Shown one piece after another: positions 1 to 8,594 of a DNA stretch of 64,000 bases. A program made the position numbers and the translations under genes. Position 1 is the first letter of the stretch. Each line of letters begins with the position of its first letter. This DNA comes from Metallosphaera cuprina Ar-4 (lineage in GTDB: Archaea; Thermoproteota; Thermoprotei_A; Sulfolobales; Sulfolobaceae), in the NCBI RefSeq assembly GCF_000204925.1, contig NC_015435.1:885160-949159 (forward strand). Direction: 5' to 3'. The notes under the pieces were generated by a model, which saw only the letters and a list, made by a program, of their open reading frames with translations, did no database searches and was not told the DNA's origin.

Positions 1-1323
1 CTTCTTTAACGATTCGGCCACGCTCTCATACTTCAGTGCTAAGCTGTCCTCTCCAAAAAATGAGGCAAAGCGCGACGCCGAGGTTAGCCCTGCAATCACC
101 GCGGCAGTTGTGAAGAAGTGAACTCCAAACCTTTCTTCCCACAAGTCATAAGACGGCAAAACGTGCACTCCATCCTCGTTTAGGTAGGAGCAGAGGAAGT
201 CAGCTGCAGCCTTAATTCCGGGTCTGTAGAGGTCCTTAATGAAGTCCACGTCTTTGAAAACTGAGAAGTGGACCCAAAGGGCGTAGATCATGAGTGCGGT
301 CTCGTCCTCCTGAATTGGAAGGTACTTTTCAGTCCAAGGATGCCAAGTACTTCCCCAGTACCCATCTATAGTATATTTCTGGAACATGAACCCTCTAAAC
401 AACAGCGGTTTGGCGAAATTGAAGAACTTCTTAGAGAGGTCCTCGTAACCGGTCAGCGCCATAGCTACGACCGTGAAGGCTGCGTCTCTAGGCCAGACGT
501 AATTATACGTATCCCTGTTGAACCTCATTATGTCGGTGTCCAGAGACGCTGGGATAGCTCCGTTGTCCTGCCAGTGGCTGGCAATTATTAACAAGCTCCT
601 TTTTATCTCCTGGTGTTTCGCCTTAGTAAGCCAAGCTTTCCAGTAGTTACTAGTCCTATCCATGATCTTGTTCGGATCTCTCTCCTGCACGTACTCGTTT
701 AACTTAACAACGTCCTTGTAGCTTCTCCCGGCTACCAACCAACACGTCAACGACTCGTTTACCTCATACGAGACTGCAGAATCCACGTTACCTTGAGCTA
801 TCGGGTTATTGGAGAGTTCTCCATCCTCACAATCTTTCCATGTTCCCACAAGGTTTCCAGTCTCCTTGTAACCCGTAGCGTATTGGTAAGGTCTTACTCC
901 GCAGGAGAATAGAAACCATCTGTCCCTCTTGTAATGGATGATGGACCTTGTTGAAGGATCATAAAGGGCGGTATCACCATACTCAGTTCCGTTGATGTGA
1001 AGGTCCCAAGCGAAGAAAAGCCTTCCTTCCCTTAGGTTAACCTTCCTCACTAGTATAGGGTAAGCTAAATCTATAGTGTCGCGAACGTTAATCTTTTCGC
1101 CGTCTAGCTCCACCGTGGCCTTAGATATCAAGGTATCGGTTTCGTAACTTATTGAAGGACTAAGATCGTGAAGCCAGTGGAAACCTGATTTAGTGAGGAA
1201 TCCCATTCTGCCCGCATGAAGGTGGTTATCCACGGAAAGGGGATAGTAGAGCTCCCTCATAAGGTAACTTGAATCGAAAAGCGCGGTGAGCTTTCCATTG
1301 CCTAAAATTATGTGCCTTGTCAC
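1..1323 (-). CDS. GH15 family glucoamylase/trehalase-type glycoside hydrolase, partial (C-terminus beyond window)
   Basis: The reverse strand is open from a GTG at 1323 to the window edge, about 441 codons. The translation shows an N-terminal beta-rich domain beginning VTRHIILGNGKL, then the (alpha/alpha)6 barrel with the GH15 signatures WPRDAAF (near 477-505) and DLWEERFG (near 124-145), whose first Glu after Trp is the usual catalytic acid. GH15 enzymes hydrolyse terminal alpha-glucosidic bonds of starch oligosaccharides; several Sulfolobales members are trehalases, so trehalose is an equally good substrate. A TATA-like CTCTTATACC at 1344-1353 lies about 25 bases before the GTG, which supports a leaderless GTG start. 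No signal peptide is visible, so a cytoplasmic enzyme is inferred. Family is sure; substrate is not. Confidence 0.9.
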   Translation of the reverse strand, partial: MTRHIILGNGKLTALFDSSYLMRELYYPLSVDNHLHAGRMGFLTKSGFHWLHDLSPSISYETDTLISKATVELDGEKINVRDTIDLAYPILVRKVNLREGRLFFAWDLHINGTEYGDTALYDPSTRSIIHYKRDRWFLFSCGVRPYQYATGYKETGNLVGTWKDCEDGELSNNPIAQGNVDSAVSYEVNESLTCWLVAGRSYKDVVKLNEYVQERDPNKIMDRTSNYWKAWLTKAKHQEIKRSLLIIASHWQDNGAIPASLDTDIMRFNRDTYNYVWPRDAAFTVVAMALTGYEDLSKKFFNFAKPLLFRGFMFQKYTIDGYWGSTWHPWTEKYLPIQEDETALMIYALWVHFSVFKDVDFIKDLYRPGIKAAADFLCSYLNEDGVHVLPSYDLWEERFGVHFFTTAAVIAGLTSASRFASFFGEDSLALKYESVAESLKK

Positions 1324-1484
1324 ACCATTTAATCTACAATTAAGGTATAAGAGCGATGATCCAGATCTAAATTAAAATGAAGTTAAATTTGTTTATTTAA
1401 TTATTAAATTAGATATTATCTCTGATGAGGTCCTATAAATGAAAAGTTTAAATTCGTTCTAATTATAACGTTAGATAGACCAGT

Positions 1485-2333
1485 ATGATCAATCAATCGC
1501 TTGAATTAATTAGGATTTTTTCAATATTTTATATTATAATAATGATGGCGATCGATTTCTGGATTTTAGGTAGTGTACTAAGGAGGGAGTTCGTTAATAA
1601 ACGTTTAGTGCTATTCTTAATATCCATCATTTTACTAATGTCTGGAGAGAGCATATCTATAGGGTATATAGCCTTTTCCGGTGGAACGTTTTTAATTGAG
1701 CCGATAATCCTGATCCTATCCTCCATCCCAGCGTTAATTTCGTTTACGGTTAAGTCAGAAACGTTGAACGTAAGGAAAGACCTAGGTATCGGAGTTCTCC
1801 TATCGCTAACTACAGTTTATGACGAGCTCTCCATGGGTTACCTTTATGGGACCGCTTTCGTCCATGACGTTACGAATCCGTTTTTGCTTTCAGTTGAGAA
1901 CCCTGCCTTCGGATTAATGATGCTTGCAGACGGAATATACTTCTTGTTGATATCCAGGAATAAGACCATCTTAGAGGGTGCGATAACTACGTTTGCGTTA
2001 TCCATGGCTTTCATCCCATCCCTCTACACGTTCAGCAAAACGGCGGAGCTCTACCTATCCTTAGTCTCATCGTTGATAATGATAGTTAACGTTGTAATGA
2101 TATATCTCATAGAGATCAAGAGGGTAACGCTTCAAGGTCAGCTCGTCTCAATCTCTTTGGCTCTATTCGACTTCATCATGATGTTAGGCCTTTCCCTCTT
2201 CGCCTCAATGGAAGACCTATGGTTGATTTCAATCTCTATGGTAATCTCAATGGCGTGGTATTTCATACTGATAATTCATCAGATTCCGTCAAGGAGGATA
2301 TCACTGAAGTTGAGGTATCCTTTCCTTTTTTAG
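1485..2333 (+). CDS. Polytopic membrane protein, partner of the downstream polyferredoxin
   Basis: 282 residues with about eight hydrophobic segments and short loops; no domain recognised. Acidic residues sit next to predicted membrane segments (SGESISIGY near residue 55, DELSMGYLYG near 112), which is unusual for a pure scaffold and may mark functional sites. The gene ends five bases before the preferred start of the membrane [4Fe-4S] protein at 2339, so the two are almost surely one operon and probably one membrane complex. TATA-like AGTTTAAA at 1445-1452 precedes the ATG. A role as a quinone-site or anchor subunit of an electron-transfer pair is inference only. Confidence 0.75.
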   Translation: MINQSLELIRIFSIFYIIIMMAIDFWILGSVLRREFVNKRLVLFLISIILLMSGESISIGYIAFSGGTFLIEPIILILSSIPALISFTVKSETLNVRKDLGIGVLLSLTTVYDELSMGYLYGTAFVHDVTNPFLLSVENPAFGLMMLADGIYFLLISRNKTILEGAITTFALSMAFIPSLYTFSKTAELYLSLVSSLIMIVNVVMIYLIEIKRVTLQGQLVSISLALFDFIMMLGLSLFASMEDLWLISISMVISMAWYFILIIHQIPSRRISLKLRYPFLF

Positions 2334-2338
2334 TTTTG

Positions 2339-3433
2339 GTGAACCTGGCTGAGCTAACGATGGGTTTTGGGGAGACCGTCTTAGGGTTTAACTTAACCAA
2401 CTCATTATACGGCGTGGTCCAAAGCGCGCACGTCATGAACCAAGAGACGATGTCCAAAATGGGTTCATTAAGTACGGGATCTATGAGCTCGATGCATATG
2501 CGATCTCCTTTCACTAATCCTTTCTGGTGGCTCTTCCCTATTAATCCCCTTTCCATGTTCGAGATGTACCTTCACGGAAGTTTATTCCAAACTGTTTTGA
2601 TGGCTCCCTACATGTTAGTTATGGCAACTACAATGGCTCCCTTCTACGTTATAATGATGGGAGGAGAGATGGCCTACCTTGTTTACGAGAGGTTCAAGAG
2701 GGCTAGAACCGCATACCTAAAGAACTGGACATTAGCTATCATAGTTGGAATACCTATCTTCGTGGTTCTGATACCTTACTATACTAATTTCTACGTGTTC
2801 GGAATGAGCGGGATGATATTCCCAGTTACGTTAACTTCCTTCATCGTTTCTTTGATTGCCATTACCTTAGCTTCAACTCTTTTCGGGAGAGGAGTTTATT
2901 GTAATTTAGTGTGTATGTCAGCTCACATGTTCTCTAACACTTTCTTTGAGCAGTTCAACGCTAAAAGGAGCAGTCATATCTGGGATTACTTGAGGTGGTC
3001 ATTCCTTGTTCCTATGTTGGTGGCTTTTTCCCTTTACGTCATCTCTCAAGTTCACATAGTGAAGATGAGTATAGACCCTCTAAACTTTTACGGTATGTTT
3101 ACGCTGAACTACATCTGGTGGTTCTTCTTCTTTTTAACGCCGGTCTTCGGGACCTACGCCTGCGCTAGGCAAGGATGGTGCGGATTTGGAACTTTTGTAG
3201 GGATCTTCAACAAGTTGGTCTTTAAAGTAAAGGCAAAGCACATAAGTACATGTGAGACGTGTGAATCTAAGGACTGCGAGTCTTCCTGTCCTGTCAAGAT
3301 TCCAATATCTCAGGACGTTCTAACAAAAGGTTACGTTAATAGAGTTAGCTGTGTAAGTTGTGCTAAGTGCGTCGACTCATGCCCATACGACAACCTTGAG
3401 GTAAAGAACTTTATCTCTCTCATTAAAAGGTGA
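2339..3433 (+). CDS. NapH/CcoG-like membrane polyferredoxin with two C-terminal [4Fe-4S] motifs
   Basis: About 364 residues. After several membrane segments it carries two membrane-proximal cysteine pairs (GVYCNLVCMSAH, near 2900; YACARQGWCGFGTF, near 3170) like those of NapH/NosR/CcoG proteins, then two ferredoxin clusters: CETCESKDCESSCPVK (near 3251-3300) and CVSCAKCVDSCPYD (near 3352-3393). These families pass electrons between the quinone pool and periplasmic or cytoplasmic partners. The reading frame is open from an ATG at 2219, but that stretch lies inside the previous gene and has no domain character; GTG 2339 (or TTG 2336, ATG 2360) is preferred. The exact start is uncertain. Located directly after its membrane partner. 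Electron donor and acceptor unknown. Confidence 0.8.
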   Translation: MNLAELTMGFGETVLGFNLTNSLYGVVQSAHVMNQETMSKMGSLSTGSMSSMHMRSPFTNPFWWLFPINPLSMFEMYLHGSLFQTVLMAPYMLVMATTMAPFYVIMMGGEMAYLVYERFKRARTAYLKNWTLAIIVGIPIFVVLIPYYTNFYVFGMSGMIFPVTLTSFIVSLIAITLASTLFGRGVYCNLVCMSAHMFSNTFFEQFNAKRSSHIWDYLRWSFLVPMLVAFSLYVISQVHIVKMSIDPLNFYGMFTLNYIWWFFFFLTPVFGTYACARQGWCGFGTFVGIFNKLVFKVKAKHISTCETCESKDCESSCPVKIPISQDVLTKGYVNRVSCVSCAKCVDSCPYDNLEVKNFISLIKR

Positions 3434-3888
3434 GCTTGCGGTTAAACGAGATCTTAAGAATCTTTGAAATAAAATACCTATTTTCCTTTTTATCTAATTA
3501 TTTCATTTTCAATAATCATTATAGAAAAGACTTCTAGATCTTGCGATAAGACAAACCTAAAATGAGGCACTCGAATCATGTGCTAGTCTTACCTCGGTTA
3601 GGGAATAACTATCACGCCTTACATTCTCTATCTGAGTGTGAAAATTCCCTTGTCCTTTTGAAGTAGCGTCTTAAAAAACGAAATCAATCCGCTCTACGTT
3701 ATCTATTCCCACACTTCATGATCTGTAATCCACGCAAAGGTGCAGTCGAGATCTTTTCAATTTAACGTCTTAATACTAATGTTCCGTTAGCTCCAATCTC
3801 TTTGAGTTGTAGAACTTGATTTTTGATCATGATTTCCATAAGATCGAATTAGATAAAATTTTTATGTAATAACGGTTGATAATTAAAT
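3434..3888. other. Gene-free stretch of 455 bases
   Basis: No convincing gene. It is A/T-rich with stops in all frames. TATA-like AAAATTTTTATG at about 3855-3866 is placed about 29 bases before the ATG at 3889 and is the likely promoter of the coiled-coil gene. Confidence 0.5.
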
Positions 3889-4830
3889 ATGAGTGGAGAC
3901 ATATTAGAGAAGTTGAGAAACGACCAGGAATTTATAAAGAAGGTAGCTGATTCTGTCTCTCAAAACGTACTTGTTAACCTAATGAAGGACTTAACGACTA
4001 TTATCAACGAGAAATTCACTTTATTTGAGGATAAATATAATAAACTAATAGAAGAAATAAAGAATTTGAGGCAAGACTTCCAGGACCAAAACAAGAAGAT
4101 CCTTGATCGTCTTGAAAAAGTAGAGGTTCAGATCGTCAAGCTCCAAGAGCAGGTAGCCAAACACACCGAAGCGATAGAGAGACTACAGGAGCAGACCAAC
4201 CGGAACACAGAGGCCATCGTCAAGCTCCAAGAGCAGGTAGCCAAACACACCGAAGCGATAGAGAGACTACAGGAGCAGACCAACCGGAACACAGAGGCCA
4301 TCGTCAAGCTCCAAGAGCAGGTAGCCAAACACACCGAAGCGATAGAGAGACTACAGGAGCAGACCAACCGGAACACAGAGGCCATCGAAAGATTAGAGAA
4401 GAAATTTGACGAGACCTTTAGTGGAGTGAAAAAGGAACTTTCAGAAATCAAGAGCTATTTAGCAACTATGTCATCTAACTTGGAGGAAGAAGGACGAGAA
4501 TATGTGGAGTGGAAGTTCGAAAAGGATCTTGGAATAAAACTCGAAGTTACGAGGTTAGAAATTGAAAATGTACTTGAAATTGATATATATGCAGAACACA
4601 AGGACTTCGTGATCGTCGGAGAAGTTAAAAATAGGGTTGGTATATCAGCGGTGAGAGAGCTAAACAAAAAGATCACAACGTTAAAGAGGGTCAAACCTGA
4701 GACATCTAATAAGAAGATCGTTTCCATTATTTACGGTTTGGGCTTCACCAGGGAAGTTATCGAATATTGTAAGGAGCAAAGTATATTTGCCACCAACGGC
4801 TTTAAGGAATACACGCAACTAACAGTCTAG
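3889..4830 (+). CDS. DUF3782-type protein: long coiled coil with C-terminal PD-(D/E)XK nuclease-like domain
   Basis: 313 residues. Residues about 30-195 are a continuous heptad-type coiled coil; residues 83-166 are three identical 28-residue units (VKLQEQVAKHTEAI followed by ERLQEQTNRNTEAI), each unit being two 14-residue halves. Residues about 200-313 form a PD-(D/E)XK-like fold: EIDIYAEHKDFVIVGEVK gives Asp232, then Glu245-x-Lys247, the expected active-site spacing, with an earlier Glu in the preceding helix. The family is common in Sulfolobales and other hyperthermophiles; its substrate and biological role are not established. Leaderless start at 3889. The nuclease assignment rests on the motif only. 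A dead relative lies at 43284-43966. Confidence 0.85.
   Translation: MSGDILEKLRNDQEFIKKVADSVSQNVLVNLMKDLTTIINEKFTLFEDKYNKLIEEIKNLRQDFQDQNKKILDRLEKVEVQIVKLQEQVAKHTEAIERLQEQTNRNTEAIVKLQEQVAKHTEAIERLQEQTNRNTEAIVKLQEQVAKHTEAIERLQEQTNRNTEAIERLEKKFDETFSGVKKELSEIKSYLATMSSNLEEEGREYVEWKFEKDLGIKLEVTRLEIENVLEIDIYAEHKDFVIVGEVKNRVGISAVRELNKKITTLKRVKPETSNKKIVSIIYGLGFTREVIEYCKEQSIFATNGFKEYTQLTV
4135..4386 (+). repeat. Three identical 84-bp tandem repeats inside the coiled-coil gene
   Basis: Copies at 4135-4218, 4219-4302 and 4303-4386 match base for base. Unit length is 28 codons, exactly four heptads, so copy-number changes keep both the reading frame and the coiled-coil register. Third-position identity points to recent duplication or gene conversion rather than selection on protein alone. 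Confidence 0.97.
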
Positions 4831-5208
4831 TTTGGCAACCTGAGTTTTTATTCCGTGTAAACTACCTAAATCTAGTAAATTGTAAAGTTTTGAAGGAATT
4901 GAAGTCGAGACATCCACTGGAATCCATGAGGTTTGAGTCTCTCTCGTAATTTTAGCTTAGGCTAAGCGCGTTACTTCTCCTCTTTAAAGGGATTGTATTC
5001 AAAAGTACGTTTAGCTATCGCTTTTTTTTGAGTTAGAAATTCTATTCCTAATAAATAGGAAATAGATTTATAATGAAACCTTGAAGTGGTATGAGGCCTA
5101 ACGATGAGGTTTGAGTCGAACCAAATCAGACTATTTGAGAACTTAAGACCTTAAACTATTGAAAACTTAATCTTTAGTTTTTTAACGGAAATGAGTTTTC
5201 TCTAATTC
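4831..5208. other. Gene-free stretch with T-run, hairpin and promoter
   Basis: No gene seen. A run of eight T at 5032-5039 is followed by a near-perfect hairpin (arms 5042-5050 and 5056-5065, loop of five). TATA-like TAGTTTTTTAAC at 5176-5187 lies about 27 bases before ATG 5209. Confidence 0.45.
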
Positions 5209-6318
5209 ATGAGAAGAGAGCTTTACATCGTAATCGGTTTCGTAACTATGTGTTTCAACTCTCTTTATCAATATTCCTGGAACGCGTTAGAGCCTTTACT
5301 TAAGAATGGCTTTAACGTATCTGTAGTCCAGGTAGCACTAGGTTTCTCTCTTTTTAGCATTTTGTCATCCCTTTTCCAACCCGTCGGGGGCCATTACGCT
5401 GATAGGAGAGGACCTATGGAGATCGGGATACTAGCGTCTATCCTCTCATCATTAGGTTTCTTAGGAACCTACGTCTCTCCAAATATCGTCTACTTCTACG
5501 TTTTCTGGTCGATCGGGAGCATCGGAGAAGGGATACTCTACGGGATAGCAGCTAACTTAGCGATCAAGTGGTTCTCGGACAGGATGGGTTTCGCCACTGG
5601 TTTGGTTTCCATGGGCTTCGGGATAGGATCTGTTATAGCTAATCCGCTCATCGTTTTAGTTAACAACTTTAGGATAGTCACGCTCGTCATTGGGCTTACC
5701 GAAATCGTGGTTCTCACTACCCTGATGGCGTTTGTTAAATATCCTAAGTCAGGCTCAGGGAGACCTCCAGGCCAAGTTATACTAACGCTTAGGTTCTGGT
5801 TGATCTACCTGTCTTTCGTTGGGGCCGTTGTGCCGTTGACAACTATATCATCTCAACTCTCTCTACTAGGTAGGAACCTGCCTCAAGGAGAGCTTGTAAC
5901 GCTCATCTCCCTGTTCCCGCTACTTAGTGGAGGCCTAAGACCAGCGTTTGGCAGGTTCGCAGACAAGATGGGAATATTAAAGACCACCTTACTTCTGAAC
6001 ACTTTACTCCTCATAGGATCGGTTACCGTCTCTTTAGGTCAACTCGTTGTGGCGACCGTGCTCATCGGATTTGCAGGCGGATCAATGATTACTTTGTACT
6101 TTAACGTGGCGGGAGAGGTTTTCGGAACTAGGTTCTCTACCGTCAATAGTGGTATCCTCTATACTGGAAAGGCGATAGGTGGGGTGTTGGGCAGTTTAGT
6201 CTTCACCTACCTCTATGTTATTAACGCGACGCTCTCCGACGCGTTCTTGTTAATGACCAGTCTGCTCGGAGTCTTGGCTCTTTTGCCGGTGCTGAGAGGA
6301 AAGCGGGTTGTCTCTTGA
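5209..6318 (+). CDS. MFS transporter, oxalate/formate antiporter (OFA)-like
   Basis: 369 residues with about twelve membrane segments. The loop after segment 2 has GGHYADRRGP, the MFS signature-A region. The segment reading LAIKWFSDRMGFATGLV closely matches the pattern of OFA/OxlT-like carriers, and GRFADKMG is the repeat-related motif in the second half. These carriers move small carboxylates, but the substrate here cannot be told. Leaderless: the TATA-like element at 5176-5187 fits ATG 5209. Stands alone. Confidence 0.88.
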   Translation: MRRELYIVIGFVTMCFNSLYQYSWNALEPLLKNGFNVSVVQVALGFSLFSILSSLFQPVGGHYADRRGPMEIGILASILSSLGFLGTYVSPNIVYFYVFWSIGSIGEGILYGIAANLAIKWFSDRMGFATGLVSMGFGIGSVIANPLIVLVNNFRIVTLVIGLTEIVVLTTLMAFVKYPKSGSGRPPGQVILTLRFWLIYLSFVGAVVPLTTISSQLSLLGRNLPQGELVTLISLFPLLSGGLRPAFGRFADKMGILKTTLLLNTLLLIGSVTVSLGQLVVATVLIGFAGGSMITLYFNVAGEVFGTRFSTVNSGILYTGKAIGGVLGSLVFTYLYVINATLSDAFLLMTSLLGVLALLPVLRGKRVVS

Positions 6319-6521
6319 GCTTCCACGCTATGAGGTCTTTAAGGACTGAAGAAAACAGCTAAGGAAAGAGAGATCCCAGTCGATTTCTTAATTTTCGTAG
6401 TTTATCTAAATTACGGGCGCCATTCTTAAATAATATCTTATATTTCTAAGATGATAATGGTATGCTTATATCCAGGCACTAATTTTTTAAACTTTTCAGT
6501 CTAAGACAATATTGTGAGACT

Positions 6522-6659
6522 ATGTTAAATCTGACCAAAAGGAACAAATTAGACTATGACATGGCAAAGATGCCTGAGGAGTTCCTAAAGTTAGAGTACC
6601 CTTACTATTACTCCTCAGTGAAGAGGAAGTATAACGACCCAATGCTTTACTTTTCATGA
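6522..6659 (+). CDS. Small ORF, 45 residues, possible small protein
   Basis: ATG at 6522, TGA at 6657. The product is polar and rich in Lys, Tyr and Met (begins MLNLTKRNKLDYDMAKMP, ends NDPMLYFS). TATA-like TTTTTTAAACTTTT at about 6484-6497 lies about 30 bases upstream, as for neighbouring leaderless genes, and codon use (AGG, AAG, TAC) resembles neighbours. No signal peptide or membrane segment. Too short for database-free assignment; could also be a remnant of a longer gene. Confidence 0.4.
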   Translation: MLNLTKRNKLDYDMAKMPEEFLKLEYPYYYSSVKRKYNDPMLYFS

Positions 6660-6846
6660 ATTTATTGTCCTTTTTGGAAAGCGATTTAGGATTTGGAAAA
6701 TTTTATCTTAGGACACGAAAGATAGGGTTTCCGAACTGGTAGGATGTCCTTTATTGATCGGGAGATTCCCTTCTACTTTAGAAAACGAAGAAGGCACTTC
6801 TCATTAGGCTTAAATCGAGCTCCTCACTTATCGAGGCCTGAGTAAA

Positions 6847-6886
6847 GATCTTGGTACGAAAGTAGAGATCTTGGTACGAAAGAACG
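6847..6886. repeat. Two tandem 20-bp repeats
   Basis: GATCTTGGTACGAAAG occurs at 6847-6862 and again at 6867-6882, period 20 bases. It directly precedes the palindrome at 6889-6908. Confidence 0.9.
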
Positions 6887-6888
6887 GT

Positions 6889-6908
6889 CGTTAGCGACGT
6901 CGCTAACG
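6889..6908. promoter_or_regulatory. Perfect 20-bp palindrome followed by T-rich tract
   Basis: Half-site CGTTAGCGAC at 6889-6898 is followed at once by its exact reverse complement at 6899-6908, then TCTTTACTTTTT. It could be an operator-like protein site, a terminator-like structure or a mobile-element end; no adjacent gene points to one choice. Confidence 0.6.
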
Positions 6909-7124
6909 TCTTTACTTTTTATATTAAATCGTAGTCTAAGTCGAACCTAGATATGACTCTTTAATTAGCTACAGATCAAAGCCGGCAACTAGCCGTGTGT
7001 CCAGCCTATCCTCAGTTTAGAAGGTTGAAAAGTCTGCGAAGTACCCACACCGTTTCTTACCTAATCAAGGAACTTTACTTGAACTAGTTTCAATCAAAAA
7101 GAGTAATAGTATTATAAAGCATTT

Positions 7125-7493
7125 TTAATTTAGATTTGTGATCTTTTCCATAAACTCGTCCATCCTTTTTAACACTTCCAAGTTCCTCATTCCGAACTCG
7201 CTTGCTAATTCAGAAGGTCTCTTATAACCAACGTATGTTTTCCCTGAACTAGTCCAGATCACAATCCTCAGAGGCAACTCGTAAGCGATCTCCCTTCTCT
7301 CTTGCATGAGCAACGTACCAACCTTAGGGTTACCAAAGATGATAACCTTAGTTGGATCTAGCCTCATTCCGACCTTCTTAGCGTTCTCAGCGTGATCTAT
7401 TTCCGCGAATATCTCTGCCCCAAGGTCAATTATCCTCTTCTTTATCTCAGATTCTAGCTCATCCATCGAGCTAGAGAACTCCTTCACGATCAT
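7125..7493 (-). CDS. DUF302 domain protein
   Basis: 122 residues, soluble. It has the hallmark FGNPKVGTLLMQ, then AYELPLRIVIW, of DUF302 proteins, a small alpha/beta family widespread in archaea and bacteria with no agreed function. The full family length is present. A TATA-like AATTATTACC at about 7512-7525 fits the ATG at 7493 (leaderless). It lies 40 bases after the end of the TDT transporter on the same strand, but has its own promoter-like element. Confidence 0.88.
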   Translation of the reverse strand: MIVKEFSSSMDELESEIKKRIIDLGAEIFAEIDHAENAKKVGMRLDPTKVIIFGNPKVGTLLMQERREIAYELPLRIVIWTSSGKTYVGYKRPSELASEFGMRNLEVLKRMDEFMEKITNLN

Positions 7494-7533
7494 AAGGGAG
7501 GATAAGAAACAAAGGTAATAATTTTTTCTCTGC

Positions 7534-8541
7534 TTACCTAATTTTTAAGGTCACGTTACGTACAAACCCCAAAAATTGATACACCCAAACCGCTATCGTT
7601 ACGTAATAGAAGACCGTAGCTATCAAAGAAATTCCTGGGATCTCGCTCACCTTCCCTAAGAAGTAAGTACCCAAGTCGTATACCGCAATGGGGAATACGG
7701 CGCTCCAGAATTGAAAGTCATATCTGAGTAGTGAAATTTTCCTGATGATATGTTTCCAGAAGAAGGAAAGAAAAAGCAGCGGCATCCACCACGTGCCGTA
7801 GGCCCATATCAACAGTCCTGTTCCCAATAGGAAATCCTTCAAGTAAGGAAAGCTCGACGAGTGAAGAAAGAGGAGCGAAGAGGATAGCGCAGCCAGCGCA
7901 GGAAAGCCACCGTTTATCCAGTAAGCCGGTATAACGTCTTCAGGTCTAACATGAGTCAGGAAGAGTCTGATTGCTATAAAAACGATGATAATTAGGTAAA
8001 CTACCCAACCTATGAGGTAAGTTATGAGTCCGGCATAGACGAGCCCTTGAAACCTGGAAGAGAGGTCCGTGGACAACACGGAGAGAGTTAGCGTTGAAAC
8101 GGGAATGAGCAACCACTGCCCGTTAACGTCTCTGAATCCAGGCTTATCTTGTCTGATCATAAGTATGAATAAGAATAGATATTGAAAGGAAATCCAGAAC
8201 ACCAGGCTTGTCCCCCAAAGGAGTAGTGCCACTAACGGTTTGTTAAGAATCAAGATCATATCGTCTCCTATCACATCCGTTCCTGCAACGAAAGTAAGGA
8301 AGCCCAATCCCCTGTTGAAATCTAAGAGATCTACTTTCAATTTATCTGAATATTTCAACAGCCTCAACAGTGTGAAACAGACTAGAACAGAGTAGATGAG
8401 TAGGTTTAACCACGTGAAAACGTAGGAAAGTATCTCCTGTTCGAACACCTTAAACAGTATTGATAGAACGCCAGTTGCCATAACCATTCCGAAGTAAGAA
8501 GGAGAGAGAACTGAGATCTCGTAAAGGATTTTCCTCAGCAT
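7534..8541 (-). CDS. TDT family transporter (TehA/Mae1/SLAC1-like)
   Basis: 335 residues with about ten membrane segments. The start region SYFGMVMATGVLSILF and the segment RGLGFLTFVAGTDVIGDD match the tellurite-resistance/dicarboxylate transporter family, which includes malate carriers, sulfite exporters and anion channels. The substrate (dicarboxylate, sulfite or other anion) is not decided by the sequence. Leaderless start supported by TTTTTCATAAATC at about 8555-8571. Follows the molybdenum enzyme gene by 53 bases on the same strand. Confidence 0.85.
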   Translation of the reverse strand: MLRKILYEISVLSPSYFGMVMATGVLSILFKVFEQEILSYVFTWLNLLIYSVLVCFTLLRLLKYSDKLKVDLLDFNRGLGFLTFVAGTDVIGDDMILILNKPLVALLLWGTSLVFWISFQYLFLFILMIRQDKPGFRDVNGQWLLIPVSTLTLSVLSTDLSSRFQGLVYAGLITYLIGWVVYLIIIVFIAIRLFLTHVRPEDVIPAYWINGGFPALAALSSSLLFLHSSSFPYLKDFLLGTGLLIWAYGTWWMPLLFLSFFWKHIIRKISLLRYDFQFWSAVFPIAVYDLGTYFLGKVSEIPGISLIATVFYYVTIAVWVYQFLGFVRNVTLKIR

Positions 8542-8594
8542 AAGAACTGTTCTATGGATTTATGAAAAATCTTTTCTTAGAGTGCGGACACTAT

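Larger units (their letters stand above)
6660..7124. other. Gene-free stretch holding a tandem repeat and a 20-bp palindrome
   Basis: No CDS. The stretch contains the repeat cluster listed separately at 6847-6908, followed by a T-rich tail. Other parts have stops in all frames. Confidence 0.5.

Noticed and set aside
268-591. Plus-strand open frame
   Set aside because: Lies opposite the GH15 gene, whose motifs (WPRDAAF, WEERFG) are on the other strand.
4128-4451. Minus-strand open frame with repeated Ser/Cys/Leu units
   Set aside because: Mirror of the 84-bp repeats in the coiled-coil gene; no start signal.
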